NCBI GenBank assembly: GCA_029573015.1
Contig: JAKQHK010000064.1
Coordinates: 1-33,992, forward strand
DNA length: 33,992 nt
Reading direction: 5' to 3'
Source of the DNA: a bacterium
Lineage (GTDB): Bacteria > Patescibacteriota > CG2-30-54-11
Made by a program: the position numbers and the translations under genes
The notes under the pieces: model-generated
Seen by the model: only the letters and a program-made list of their open reading frames with translations
Databases searched by the model: none
What the model was told of the DNA's origin: nothing
In this document: positions 7,055-14,156 of the stretch, piece after piece
Layout: every line of letters begins with the position of its first letter
Numbering within the stretch: the first letter of the stretch is position 1

Positions 7055-8149
7055 ATGAAAAAAACTGTCATCTTTCTGACTTGCTTTGCCGTTTTAAGTA
7101 TCAGCCTATCTGGTTGCACCTATCAAAGCAAACCAAGTGAGTACAAAACTAACAACGAAAACTTCAAACAATCTATATCGTTGCTGCATGAATCAATCGA
7201 CCTATCTAACCCGGAAGGTAGTGAGAATTTATCTCAATTCGAATTATCAAAAGAGACAGAAGATACAATTCTGGCCGACCTCAAAGAAGGAATCAGGCTA
7301 AGCAAAATTGTGAGTAACGAATACCTGGACTATATACACCCTGAACTCAACAACTATTATCGGAATAAGCTAATTAAAGGTAGCCAATCATACTATGATG
7401 GTCTACTGGCGGCTGATGCCAATCAGATCTCATCATCTATCACGAAACAAATGCAAGGCAGCCAGCTCCTGAATGATTGGCTCACATGGTGGAATAAAAA
7501 TAATGATACTGTCGGCGACAAGGTGTTTGGCGATTATGTAATTAAGAATATTCTTCAGTACTTAATGTATATAGGAATAATCAATATTATTTTTGCATTT
7601 GTCTGGAAATGGGCTGTCGTCCTACCTAGCGCAATCGTGCTGACCTTAGCTAAATTTTCTCGAGGCATTTTGCTTGTGAGGGCTGCAGGAGCCTTCTGCC
7701 TTGTTTCACTGACCGCATCTGTAACGCTTAACGCAATGGAGAATACAAACAGCGATCTGTTATGGTTTTTCTATCCTGTTGTTGGCTCTTTTGTTTTATT
7801 CATGGGTTTCGCTGGTAACTCGTATGAGCAGCGAAAAAAAGCGCGGATAAACGGTGATTTTACGCTTATGGCTCAACTTGAAGCCGATGCATGGTTTGAT
7901 GTCATAATCACATTCGGATCACTACTCCTTTTTGTTGCTATGCTTTTTCTCCCTACAATCATCGAAAACCCTGCTACAAATTGGCTCCTAAGTGTTGTCA
8001 CCTGGGCATATAAGTTACCCATCATTGGATTCCTTCTTGGAATGGGTGGAGTTGTTTTTATGCTAAACACAATGTTTTATGGTCTATTTATGATGGCGAT
8101 ACTGTTCGGATTGTTGTACTCAAAAATTCATAAGCCTAGGGTGGAATAG
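7055..8149 (+). CDS. Lipoprotein with C-terminal multi-helix membrane domain, unknown function
   Basis: The N terminus is a classical lipoprotein signal (MKKTVIFLTCFAVLSISLSGC, lipobox LSGC near residue 21). About 140 residues of predicted helical soluble domain follow (FKQSISLLHESI, KETEDTILADLKEGIRLSKIV), then about five to six membrane segments from residue 165 to the end. A lipid-anchored sensor domain followed by a polytopic domain is unusual. No family is recognised. It is the last gene of the plus-strand group 5644-8149; the 50-base gap before it allows co-transcription. AT-rich composition again supports recent acquisition. Confidence 0.75.
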   Translation: MKKTVIFLTCFAVLSISLSGCTYQSKPSEYKTNNENFKQSISLLHESIDLSNPEGSENLSQFELSKETEDTILADLKEGIRLSKIVSNEYLDYIHPELNNYYRNKLIKGSQSYYDGLLAADANQISSSITKQMQGSQLLNDWLTWWNKNNDTVGDKVFGDYVIKNILQYLMYIGIINIIFAFVWKWAVVLPSAIVLTLAKFSRGILLVRAAGAFCLVSLTASVTLNAMENTNSDLLWFFYPVVGSFVLFMGFAGNSYEQRKKARINGDFTLMAQLEADAWFDVIITFGSLLLFVAMLFLPTIIENPATNWLLSVVTWAYKLPIIGFLLGMGGVVFMLNTMFYGLFMMAILFGLLYSKIHKPRVE

Positions 8150-8346
8150 GTGATTAAAGAATATGCATCAGCAATCTGAACAATCTGCCCCAATTGCCCA
8201 ACCAACTTATATCAACTTTCTCTCGCACGGTGCACCAACTACTCAAAACATCTCTTCGATAAGCTTTTTTTGTTCAGATATCCTGATAAACGAAGCGATT
8301 ATTTCGTTCCACCGTTTTTTGACTAAGCGCACCAGCCTTCGCTCTC

Positions 8347-8371
8347 CTTCGCCCCGTCATTCGACGGGGCT
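8347..8371. repeat. Intergenic hairpin repeat, copy 2, inside a 380-base gene-poor stretch
   Basis: GCCCCGTC-ATTC-GACGGGGC forms a perfect eight-base-pair hairpin; the 25-base block matches copy 1 (1803-1827) at 21 positions. A weaker outer pairing links GCACCAGCC (8329-8337) with GGCTGGCAC (8416-8424). The rest of 8150-8531 holds no supportable gene; the 94-codon ORF at 8163 runs through the hairpin and has no ribosome site. Confidence 0.6.
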
Positions 8372-8531
8372 CAGTCGAGCTTTGGCGTGCCCTCCGAAGT
8401 TGAAAAACGTAGGAGGGCTGGCACGTTTTAGCTTGTCAATCACATAAGCAGGTTTCCAGCTTCTCATCTTCATGGCCGTTGTATAAATTGTCTTCATCAG
8501 CTGTATGATGAATCTACGGGCATATCATGCA

Positions 8532-8576
8532 TTGACATCGTACTTTGTTTTTTATAATATCAATTTATATTGATAT
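8532..8576 (+). promoter_or_regulatory. arsR promoter with overlapping operator 1
   Basis: TTGACA (8532-8537) and TATAAT (8553-8558) are both perfect consensus hexamers with a 15-base spacer; TAATAT at 8555 would give 17. The palindrome ATATCAAT-TTAT-ATTGATAT (8557-8576) covers the end of the -10 and the start of transcription, where an ArsR dimer would block the polymerase. Confidence 0.8.
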
Positions 8577-8590
8577 ATCAGTACAAAACA

Positions 8591-8905
8591 ATGAAAAAAT
8601 CCTGCTCCTGCATAACCGATACCAGAATGGCTGATTCACTTCTCTCTCTCGAGCCTCTGCTCAAAGCACTGGCTGATGCCAATCGTTTAAAAATCGTCTG
8701 CCTGCTTGCCAAGCAGGAGCATTGCGTGTGTGAACTGGTCGAGTCTCTCGATCTGGCACAGAATTTGATCTCGCACCATCTCGGGGTGTTGAAAAAAAAT
8801 GATCTTGTGGAGTGCCGTCGCGAGGGAACAAATATGTATTATGCTCTCAATGCTAAGACGGCCCAGCGTATGGAATCAGTTCTGAAACATGTGTTGAAAA
8901 AATAA
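8591..8905 (+). CDS. arsR: ArsR/SmtB-family metalloregulatory repressor
   Basis: Winged-helix repressor that releases DNA on binding metal or metalloid. The protein shows the family pattern LLKALADANRLKIVCLL, then EHCVCELVESLDLAQNLISHHLGVLKKNDLV, and a wing REGTNMYYALN. The CVC pair at the start of the recognition region matches the arsenite-binding cysteines of classical ArsR (ELCVCDL). A further CSC lies near the N terminus. I start at the ATG at 8591 because the track start at 8570 lies inside the operator and within a few bases of the predicted transcription start. It is the first gene of the arsenic operon and is probably autoregulated. Confidence 0.92.
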   Translation: MKKSCSCITDTRMADSLLSLEPLLKALADANRLKIVCLLAKQEHCVCELVESLDLAQNLISHHLGVLKKNDLVECRREGTNMYYALNAKTAQRMESVLKHVLKK

Positions 8906-8919
8906 TTTTTTTATCTATT

Positions 8920-8937
8920 ATATCAATATCTATTGAT
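8920..8937 (+). promoter_or_regulatory. Operator-like palindrome 2
   Basis: ATATCAAT-ATCT-ATTGAT repeats the core of operator 1 (ATCAAT, four bases, ATTGAT) between arsR and the thioredoxin-like gene, directly before its GGAGG. A second ArsR binding site is likely. Confidence 0.65.
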
Positions 8938-8946
8938 GGAGGCAGT

Positions 8947-9186
8947 ATGAAAATTGAGGTTATCGGTTCGGGCTGCCCGACCTGCAAAAAGATGTACGAG
9001 GCGACGATCAAGGTAGTTGCCGATCTTGGGTTAGAGGCTGAGGTGGCGTATTCAACCGACATCACCAAGATCATCGAAATGGGTGTGATGCAGTCGCCGG
9101 TCCTGGCTGTGGATGGTGAAGCGTTGATCGTTGGGGCAGCTGACCAGGCCAGGATAAAACAGATCCTTGAGAAAGTGGGGAAGTAA
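8947..9186 (+). CDS. Small thioredoxin-fold redox protein (CPTC)
   Basis: A 79-residue thioredoxin-like protein with the active site GSGCPTCKKMYEA near the N terminus and the cis-proline segment MQSPVLAVDG, the pattern of the 'redox-active disulfide protein 2' type. Such proteins are commonly encoded next to ArsP/YraQ-type permeases, as here, where the permease begins directly after its stop codon. A role in delivering electrons or thiol exchange for the metalloid transport or reduction step is inferred. A strong GGAGG precedes the ATG and overlaps the edge of operator 2. Confidence 0.92.
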   Translation: MKIEVIGSGCPTCKKMYEATIKVVADLGLEAEVAYSTDITKIIEMGVMQSPVLAVDGEALIVGAADQARIKQILEKVGK

Positions 9187-10167
9187 ATGGATATCTTTCG
9201 GCCTCTGCAAATTTTTGCTGATATAGTCACCTACGATCTGTTGCATATCGTCAAAGACAGTTACCTTGGGAATACCGTCAATTTCTTCATCTACGATGTG
9301 ATCAAGATCGGTATCCTGCTCATCGTCATTAACTACATCATGGCAATCACCCGCTACTATTTCCCCATGGAAAAGGTGCGCGACATCCTCACGAAACGTC
9401 GATGGTTCGGCTTGGACTACCTGTTCGCTGCTCTGCTTGGGGTCATCACCCCTTTTTGTTCATGTTCATCGATCCCGCTTTTTATTGGGTTCGTTGGAGC
9501 CGGTATCCCACTGGGGGTTACGTTTGCCTTTCTCATCAGTTCACCTCTAGTCAACGAAGCCTCGCTCTATTTGTTCCCTGCTTTGTTCGGCATGAAAGCA
9601 ACTATAATCTATAACGTTGTGGGCTTGGTCGTGAGTATTCTCGGCGGCATGCTTATCCAGCGTCTACATATGGACAAATACGTCAAACAGGAATTACTCA
9701 GGTTCAAGTCCCGCCGCGAAGTCGAGGCAGAGAATAAAGGAAAAGCGCTCCCACTTTCCACCCTACTCAAGTACTTCTGGACAGATGGGATGCGGATAAC
9801 CCGCAGTGTATTTCCCTATGTGGTGCTCGGGGTAAGTATGGGTGCGCTCATTCACGGCTTTGTCCCTGCCAGCTTCGCCGAGCAATACCTGTCTGCCAAA
9901 GCCTGGTGGACGATCCCGCTTGCCGTCCTGCTCGGTGCTCCCCTCTATGCCAACTCCGTCAGCGTGATCCCGGTCATGGAAGCGCTTGTCGGTAAGGGCG
10001 TACCTATCGGCACCGCGCTCGCCTTCATGACCGCGATTGTCACGATCTCAATCCCAGAAAGCATGATCCTAAAAAAAGTGATGCGTTGGCAGCTCCTGGT
10101 AATGTTTTTTGCCATCACTATCGTTGGCATCATCATCATGGGATACCTGCTCAACTGGATCTTATAA
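9187..10167 (+). CDS. ArsP/YraQ-family permease
   Basis: Polytopic membrane protein (326 residues, about eight hydrophobic segments) of the permease family that includes the organoarsenical exporter ArsP. Diagnostic stretches are GVITPFCSCSSIPLFIGFVGAGIPLGVTFAFLISSPLVNE in the first half and ALIHGFVP...IPLAVLLGAPLYANSVSVIPVMEALVGKGVPIGTALAFMTA in the second, a repeated half. The CSCS motif is the conserved thiol site of the family. The gene abuts the thioredoxin-like gene. Substrate is most likely a trivalent or organic arsenical given the operon, but that is inferred from context. Confidence 0.9.
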   Translation: MDIFRPLQIFADIVTYDLLHIVKDSYLGNTVNFFIYDVIKIGILLIVINYIMAITRYYFPMEKVRDILTKRRWFGLDYLFAALLGVITPFCSCSSIPLFIGFVGAGIPLGVTFAFLISSPLVNEASLYLFPALFGMKATIIYNVVGLVVSILGGMLIQRLHMDKYVKQELLRFKSRREVEAENKGKALPLSTLLKYFWTDGMRITRSVFPYVVLGVSMGALIHGFVPASFAEQYLSAKAWWTIPLAVLLGAPLYANSVSVIPVMEALVGKGVPIGTALAFMTAIVTISIPESMILKKVMRWQLLVMFFAITIVGIIIMGYLLNWIL

Positions 10168-10184
10168 TCAATCAGGGGTGTCTT

Positions 10185-10658
10185 TTGAAAATCAAAAAAA
10201 GTACGTTTACTTTTCAAATAATCGTCATATCGGTTTTGACACTAAGCATAATTACTCTAGTGATCTGGGTTTCAACCAACCCTGTAAAGCCTGACACTTC
10301 CAGTTCTCTTGGCAGAGGCATAAAGGCCGATAGTATCGAGATTGTACATTTTCATGCAACTCAGCAGTGCTGGTCATGCCGTACTGTCGGCGAGTATGCG
10401 CTCAAGACTATTACTGAGCAGTTCGCCTCAGCGTATGCTTCCGGTCAGATTAAATACCTGGAGATAAATATCGATCTGCCTGAAAATAGAGACATAGTGA
10501 CCAGATATCAGGCACGTGGCTCCTCTCTCTATGTCAATGCGATTGTTGATGGTGTTGATCACATAGAGGAGGATGTCCGAGTCTGGAGACTCGTGGGCAG
10601 CGAAGATCAATATCTCGTGTATTTTGGCGACAGATTAAAACAATTACTAGGAGAATAG
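10185..10658 (+). CDS. ArsF-like membrane-anchored protein
   Basis: A 157-residue protein with one N-terminal membrane helix (FQIIVISVLTLSIITLVIWV) and an outward thioredoxin-like domain. IEIVHFHATQQCWSCRTVGEYALKTI with its CWSC pair matches the family annotated as the nitrophenyl compound nitroreductase subunit ArsF. I choose a TTG start at 10185 because AGGGGTG lies at proper spacing and the protein then begins KIKKSTFTF plus a membrane helix; the track start at 10086 is inside the permease gene. It is followed by a ferredoxin and an ArsG-like transporter, the same grouping as described arsEFG-type loci. Confidence 0.8.
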   Translation: MKIKKSTFTFQIIVISVLTLSIITLVIWVSTNPVKPDTSSSLGRGIKADSIEIVHFHATQQCWSCRTVGEYALKTITEQFASAYASGQIKYLEINIDLPENRDIVTRYQARGSSLYVNAIVDGVDHIEEDVRVWRLVGSEDQYLVYFGDRLKQLLGE

Positions 10659-10664
10659 AATCCT

Positions 10665-10967
10665 ATGTCAACTAAAACTTGGAATGGCGTCCCTCTCGAT
10701 CAGATAAACTGGTTTCCCACTATCGACAAAAGCAAATGTACTAAGTGTTTCGAATGTATGAATTTTTGTGCTCATGGTGTGTATACCAAAAATGAACAAA
10801 ACGAACCGGTCGTATCCGAACAATACAACTGTGTAGTCGGATGCACCGGATGTCAGAAAATATGTCCTGTCGGTGCAATTTCGTTCCCCCCCAGAGAATA
10901 TCTTAATAGTTTTAGCAATCAGAATAAAGCACGTCTCTCAGGATGCTCGTGCGGTGGCAAATGCTGA
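10665..10967 (+). CDS. Ferredoxin-like 2[4Fe-4S] protein of the arsenic operon
   Basis: A 100-residue iron-sulfur protein. Cluster motif 1 is KCTKCFECMNFC (CxxCxxCxxxC). The second is CVVGCTGCQKICP, with four bases... that is, three residues between the first two cysteines, common in this subgroup. A C-terminal GCSCGGKC tail adds four more cysteines. It probably passes electrons to ArsF or the permease-linked redox protein. The gene starts six bases after the previous stop with AGGAGAA as ribosome site. Confidence 0.88.
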   Translation: MSTKTWNGVPLDQINWFPTIDKSKCTKCFECMNFCAHGVYTKNEQNEPVVSEQYNCVVGCTGCQKICPVGAISFPPREYLNSFSNQNKARLSGCSCGGKC

Positions 10968-10980
10968 AAGGACATGCAAG

Positions 10981-11694
10981 ATGAATGATTTCTTGAACAC
11001 TCTTATCGACCAGAGCGGGATTCCTCTCGTGGGGGCTCTAGCATTGGGGATTATGACATCACTGAGCCCTTGTCCGCTGGCTACAAACATAACAGCCGTG
11101 GCGTATATTTCCAAAGAAGTACACTCACCTCGTGCTGTTCTACTGAATAGTTTAGCATATACTTTTGGGCGTGCGGTTAGCTATTTGGCATTATCAATGT
11201 TGATTGTCTTTGGAATCTCAACTTTACGCATTTCCAGTCTATTCCAGGGGTGGGGAGACAAAGTGCTCGGTCCGTTTCTCATCATCATTGGTCTGGTCAT
11301 GCTGGATATTATAAAGATTAATGGGGGTAAAGACCGTGCCGTTCTTAATAATATTAAACTCTGGTTAGCCAAACGCAGCTATCTGGGCTCGTTGGCACTC
11401 GGGATGATATTTGCGCTAGCGTTCTGCCCTTATAGCGGTGTCTTGTTCTTTGGCGCCCTGATACCGCTTGTACTCCGATCAACAGAATCGGTACTGCTGG
11501 CACCAGCATTTGCTTTGGGGACAGCTATTCCAGTCATTCTTTTTGCTCTTGTTATCTCTATGAGCTATCGCAGGTTGAATCGAGCGTTTATGCTGGCATC
11601 CAGGGTAGAGAGGTTCATCAGGAGTGTAGCCGCAGTACTGTTTGTCTTGAGCGGCATCTATTATTCACAATTTTTGATTCGCTCTATTATCTAA
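10981..11694 (+). CDS. ArsG-like efflux permease (CcdA/DsbD-type fold)
   Basis: A 237-residue membrane protein with about six to seven helices. The two halves begin with SLSPCPLATNITAVAYIS and ALAFCPYSGVLFFGALIPL, the paired CP motifs of CcdA/DsbD-like membrane domains. Proteins with this layout next to ArsF are annotated as aromatic aminobenzylarsenical efflux permeases (ArsG). The track ORF starts at 10873 inside the ferredoxin gene; ATG 10981 with GAAAGGA upstream is the reasonable start. Whether it exports arsenicals or carries electrons across the membrane cannot be told from sequence alone. Confidence 0.85.
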   Translation: MNDFLNTLIDQSGIPLVGALALGIMTSLSPCPLATNITAVAYISKEVHSPRAVLLNSLAYTFGRAVSYLALSMLIVFGISTLRISSLFQGWGDKVLGPFLIIIGLVMLDIIKINGGKDRAVLNNIKLWLAKRSYLGSLALGMIFALAFCPYSGVLFFGALIPLVLRSTESVLLAPAFALGTAIPVILFALVISMSYRRLNRAFMLASRVERFIRSVAAVLFVLSGIYYSQFLIRSII

Positions 11695-11742
11695 CCATGG
11701 TCTATTTAATTCAATCTATAATTTCTTAAAAGTATGTAGTAT

Positions 11743-12801
11743 ATGGCATCAAAACCCGCATCGGATACACTAACCCAGCCGCAGCTCAGCCTCGTAAGCA
11801 AATTGCTACCGCTCTGGATCATACTGTCTATGGCAGCAGGCTTGCTGATCGGCAAATTCATGCCAGCAGTCGGTAAAGCACTAGAGCCTGGCATCCCCCT
11901 CGGCCTCTTCGTGATGATTTTTCCAGCTATGACTAAACTTGAACTTGGCGAAATAAAGAATGCCCTGCGCGACTGGAAATCAGCTGCAATTGTCATTTTT
12001 TTCAATTATGCCATAAATCCTTTTCTGCTCTATTTCATCGGTTCAATTTTTTTATCCGATCATCCCGAGCTCCGCACAGGATTAGTATTGCTGGGAGTTG
12101 CCCCCTGTATTGCGATGGTACTCGTCTGGACCGACCTGGCTAAAGGCAATGGTCCTTTAGGTATTGTTCTTATGGCTTGGAATTCATTGATCCAGATCGT
12201 AACCACGCCATTTTTTATTTGGCTCATCCTGGGTGCACACGTGTCGATTGATATCCGTTTGGTCGCACAGAGCGTCTTTTTGTACCTTGGCTTGCCTTTA
12301 CTCACAGGCTTTTTTGTCCGTCGCTGGGCATTGAAGAAAAAGGGGGTAGAGTGGTTTGAGAAAAACGCTGTGCCCGTTCTCGATGATGTACAACTCATGG
12401 CGCTCATGCTCACCCTCATTGTGATGTTCGCGCTTAAGGGAGATGTGATTCTTCAGAATCCTGAATTAATATGGTTGATGGCTGTTCCCCTCACACTGTT
12501 TTTCTTCTTGCTTTTCTTCGGTGTCCTTATGGTCAGTCGTAGGATCGGCTTCTGTTATGCTGACGCTGCGACGACATCATTTCATTGCACCGGACGCAAC
12601 TTCGAGCTGGCGATTGCTATCGCGCTTACTGCCTTTGCCTCGCAGCCCATGATTGCAGTTTCGACCGTAATCGGTCCGCTCATCGAAGTGCCGCTTATGC
12701 TTACTATTGTTTACCTGGCTAAAAAGTGTGAGTGGAAGTTGTTCGGCACGAATACAGCGGGCGCATATTCTCAGCAAGCCCGCACTGCTCGTGATATATA
12801 G
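11743..12801 (+). CDS. acr3: ACR3-type arsenite exporter
   Basis: Membrane exporter of arsenite (BART superfamily), 352 residues, about ten helices. The key segment GVAPCIAMVLVWTDLAKGN carries the conserved cysteine (about residue 122) needed in ACR3, and NFELAIAIALTAF near residue 285 has the conserved Glu. The bases before this Glu encode ATTSFHCTGRNFELA, where most ACR3 proteins read a SNNFELA type sequence; the His-Cys-Thr-Gly-Arg variant is unusual. It follows the ArsG-like gene after about 50 bases, with TATAAT at 11717, so it could have its own promoter. Confidence 0.93.
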   Translation: MASKPASDTLTQPQLSLVSKLLPLWIILSMAAGLLIGKFMPAVGKALEPGIPLGLFVMIFPAMTKLELGEIKNALRDWKSAAIVIFFNYAINPFLLYFIGSIFLSDHPELRTGLVLLGVAPCIAMVLVWTDLAKGNGPLGIVLMAWNSLIQIVTTPFFIWLILGAHVSIDIRLVAQSVFLYLGLPLLTGFFVRRWALKKKGVEWFEKNAVPVLDDVQLMALMLTLIVMFALKGDVILQNPELIWLMAVPLTLFFFLLFFGVLMVSRRIGFCYADAATTSFHCTGRNFELAIAIALTAFASQPMIAVSTVIGPLIEVPLMLTIVYLAKKCEWKLFGTNTAGAYSQQARTARDI

Positions 12802-12835
12802 TCTTGTTCTATCAATCTATAAAAGAATAGCGCTT

Positions 12836-13315
12836 ATGTCCGATAAAACATGTTCTTGCGGTAGTGGTTGTTGTGGTTCAATATATCCATCTACTGCTGC
12901 GTCGTCGAAGCGAACTCTCGTCATCGAGTGGCAGCGTTTGGTCGAAAACGATAAAACCTGTCCGCGTTGTGGCAATACTGAGCAAGAGTTGGATGCGGCA
13001 CGAGCCATCCTGGAAAAAGTCTTCGCACCTCTTGGTATTGCAGTAGACGTGCATAAAAAGACACTATCACTAGATGAATTCAATAAAACACCTTCTTCTT
13101 CCAATCAAATCACCATCAATGGCAAATTACTGGAATCCTGGATCGATGCTGCCTCCGGTGCGAGTGCTTGTTGCGATGTCTGTGGCGATACGGAGTGCCG
13201 GACAGTCGAAATCAACGATCAGGTTTTCGAAACTATACCAACTAAACTGATTATTATTGCCTGCTTGCGAGCATACCTTGATCGCGAACTGACTCTGATG
13301 AAGAATCCCAGATAA
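12836..13315 (+). CDS. DUF2703 cysteine-rich protein of the arsenic operon
   Basis: A 159-residue protein with a very cysteine-rich N terminus (CSCGSGCCGS), then a thioredoxin-like fold (LVIEWQRLV...CPRCGNTEQELDAA) and further cysteines (ACCDVCGDTECRTV). This is the DUF2703 pattern, often found near arsenic and hydrogenase genes in anaerobes; the multiple thiols could bind a metalloid. The real start is taken as ATG 12836, not the track start, which lies inside acr3. No clear ribosome site is visible. Confidence 0.85.
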   Translation: MSDKTCSCGSGCCGSIYPSTAASSKRTLVIEWQRLVENDKTCPRCGNTEQELDAARAILEKVFAPLGIAVDVHKKTLSLDEFNKTPSSSNQITINGKLLESWIDAASGASACCDVCGDTECRTVEINDQVFETIPTKLIIIACLRAYLDRELTLMKNPR

Positions 13316-13362
13316 ACCTGTCTATCTTGTCATCCTTCTATTTTTTATGAGAAAGGCTTTCT

Positions 13363-13776
13363 ATGCCTCCCAAAACAATTGACATTCTGAACAATTACAA
13401 GACGTATGCCGTTGTCGGTGCCACAACCAATCAGGAAAAATATGGGTATAAAGTATTCAGAGCCCTCATTGATGCAGGGTATACAGTCTATCCTCTCAAT
13501 CCCAATTATCCTGAGATCGATGGCATACAATGCTATGCTGACATAGCAGCACTACCCGTTTCACCTGATGTGGTGGTATCGGTTGTTCCTCCCCATGTGA
13601 CCCTGAGTGCAATTGACGCTGGGCACGCTCGAGGCGTTCAGGTGTTTTGGATGCAGCCCGGTGCCTGGTCGGAGGAAACCGTGCAGAAATGTATTGATCT
13701 TGGGATAGAAGAAGTACATGAGAATTGTATTATCTCAGCGGTGAACCTGATCAACAACAAAGCAGCTTCTTGCTAA
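13363..13776 (+). CDS. CoA-binding domain protein
   Basis: A 137-residue single-domain Rossmann protein of the CoA_binding_2 family: YAVVGATTNQEKYGYKVFRALIDAGYTVYPLNPN is the nucleotide-binding beta-alpha-beta with KYG following the glycine loop, then DVVVSVVPP and VFWMQPGAWSEE, EVHENCIISA. Such proteins resemble the N-terminal domain of succinyl-CoA synthetase but their own role is not well known. It follows the DUF2703 gene after 47 bases with GAAAGGC near the start, and may be the last gene of the arsenic transcript. Confidence 0.9.
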   Translation: MPPKTIDILNNYKTYAVVGATTNQEKYGYKVFRALIDAGYTVYPLNPNYPEIDGIQCYADIAALPVSPDVVVSVVPPHVTLSAIDAGHARGVQVFWMQPGAWSEETVQKCIDLGIEEVHENCIISAVNLINNKAASC

Positions 13777-13932
13777 CTGCACGATTGCATAGCTGTTATT
13801 CTTCGCGCTTATCATCCAGATAAAACACGGGCAGCACTGGCTCTAGAAAGATACAATACAAGCTTTGTTTAAGATGCAATCCCATCCTGCATTTTTTCAT
13901 CGAACGAAACATGTGTCGTGGGATACAACCCA

Positions 13933-13961
13933 TTGTTTTTATGCATAGAATTTGATATCAT
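13933..13961 (+). promoter_or_regulatory. Candidate promoter of the hydrogenase operon
   Basis: TTGTTT, 17-base spacer, TATCAT (five of six matches to the -10 consensus). Transcription would start near 13968, giving a leader of about 190 bases. The upstream part of the gap (13777-13932) has nothing I can support. Confidence 0.45.
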
Positions 13962-14006
13962 TCTGATGCTAAGCAATCAAATAAAATAAAAAAGAGAGTA
14001 GCAATC

Positions 14007-14105
14007 ATGTCTCTCAGGGTCAGAGACATTTTTCATAGTGTTTTTCAGCAACTCAATACAGTACTATTGAACTCAAATTTGATTAAGCTGTACCACCGGG
14101 TATAG
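14007..14105 (+). CDS. Possible 32-residue leader peptide
   Basis: ATG to TAG, 33 codons (MSLRVRDIFHSVFQQLNTV...LYHRV), preceded by a modest GAGAG. The start lies in a perfect eight-base-pair hairpin (ATGTCTCT/AGAGACAT, 14007-14029) and the stop codon lies inside the terminator stem at 14085-14108. That layout is what a translation-coupled attenuator needs. It is too short for the ORF track and the call rests on placement only. Confidence 0.35.
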   Translation: MSLRVRDIFHSVFQQLNTVLLNSNLIKLYHRV

Positions 14106-14113
14106 CTTTTTTT
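14085..14113 (+). terminator. Rho-independent terminator/attenuator in the hydrogenase leader
   Basis: AAGCTGTACC pairs with GGTATAGCTT (ten pairs, one G-U) around ACCG and runs into a T-tract. It is 44 bases before the first hydrogenase-operon ATG and downstream of the candidate promoter, so read-through must be controlled for the operon to be expressed; it may instead simply end upstream transcription. Confidence 0.75.
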
Positions 14114-14156
14114 ATTGTGAAAAGCAGAAATCTACACACAAATAAGGAGGCTGCAG

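Noticed and set aside
8163-8447. 94-codon ORF between the island and arsR
   Set aside because: It runs through the hairpin repeat, has no ribosome site and a composition unlike a real protein.
1921-8500. Right attachment site (attR) as a repeat of the tRNA 3' end
   Set aside because: I looked for copies of GGTTCGATTCCTGCTGGGGGCACC in the window by eye and found none, so the element's right end is either outside the window or has decayed.
14007-14035. Hairpin at the leader ORF start as a terminator
   Set aside because: The stem is eight base pairs and followed by ATTTTTC, but it lies upstream of a better terminator and inside a possible ORF; I keep it only as part of the leader.
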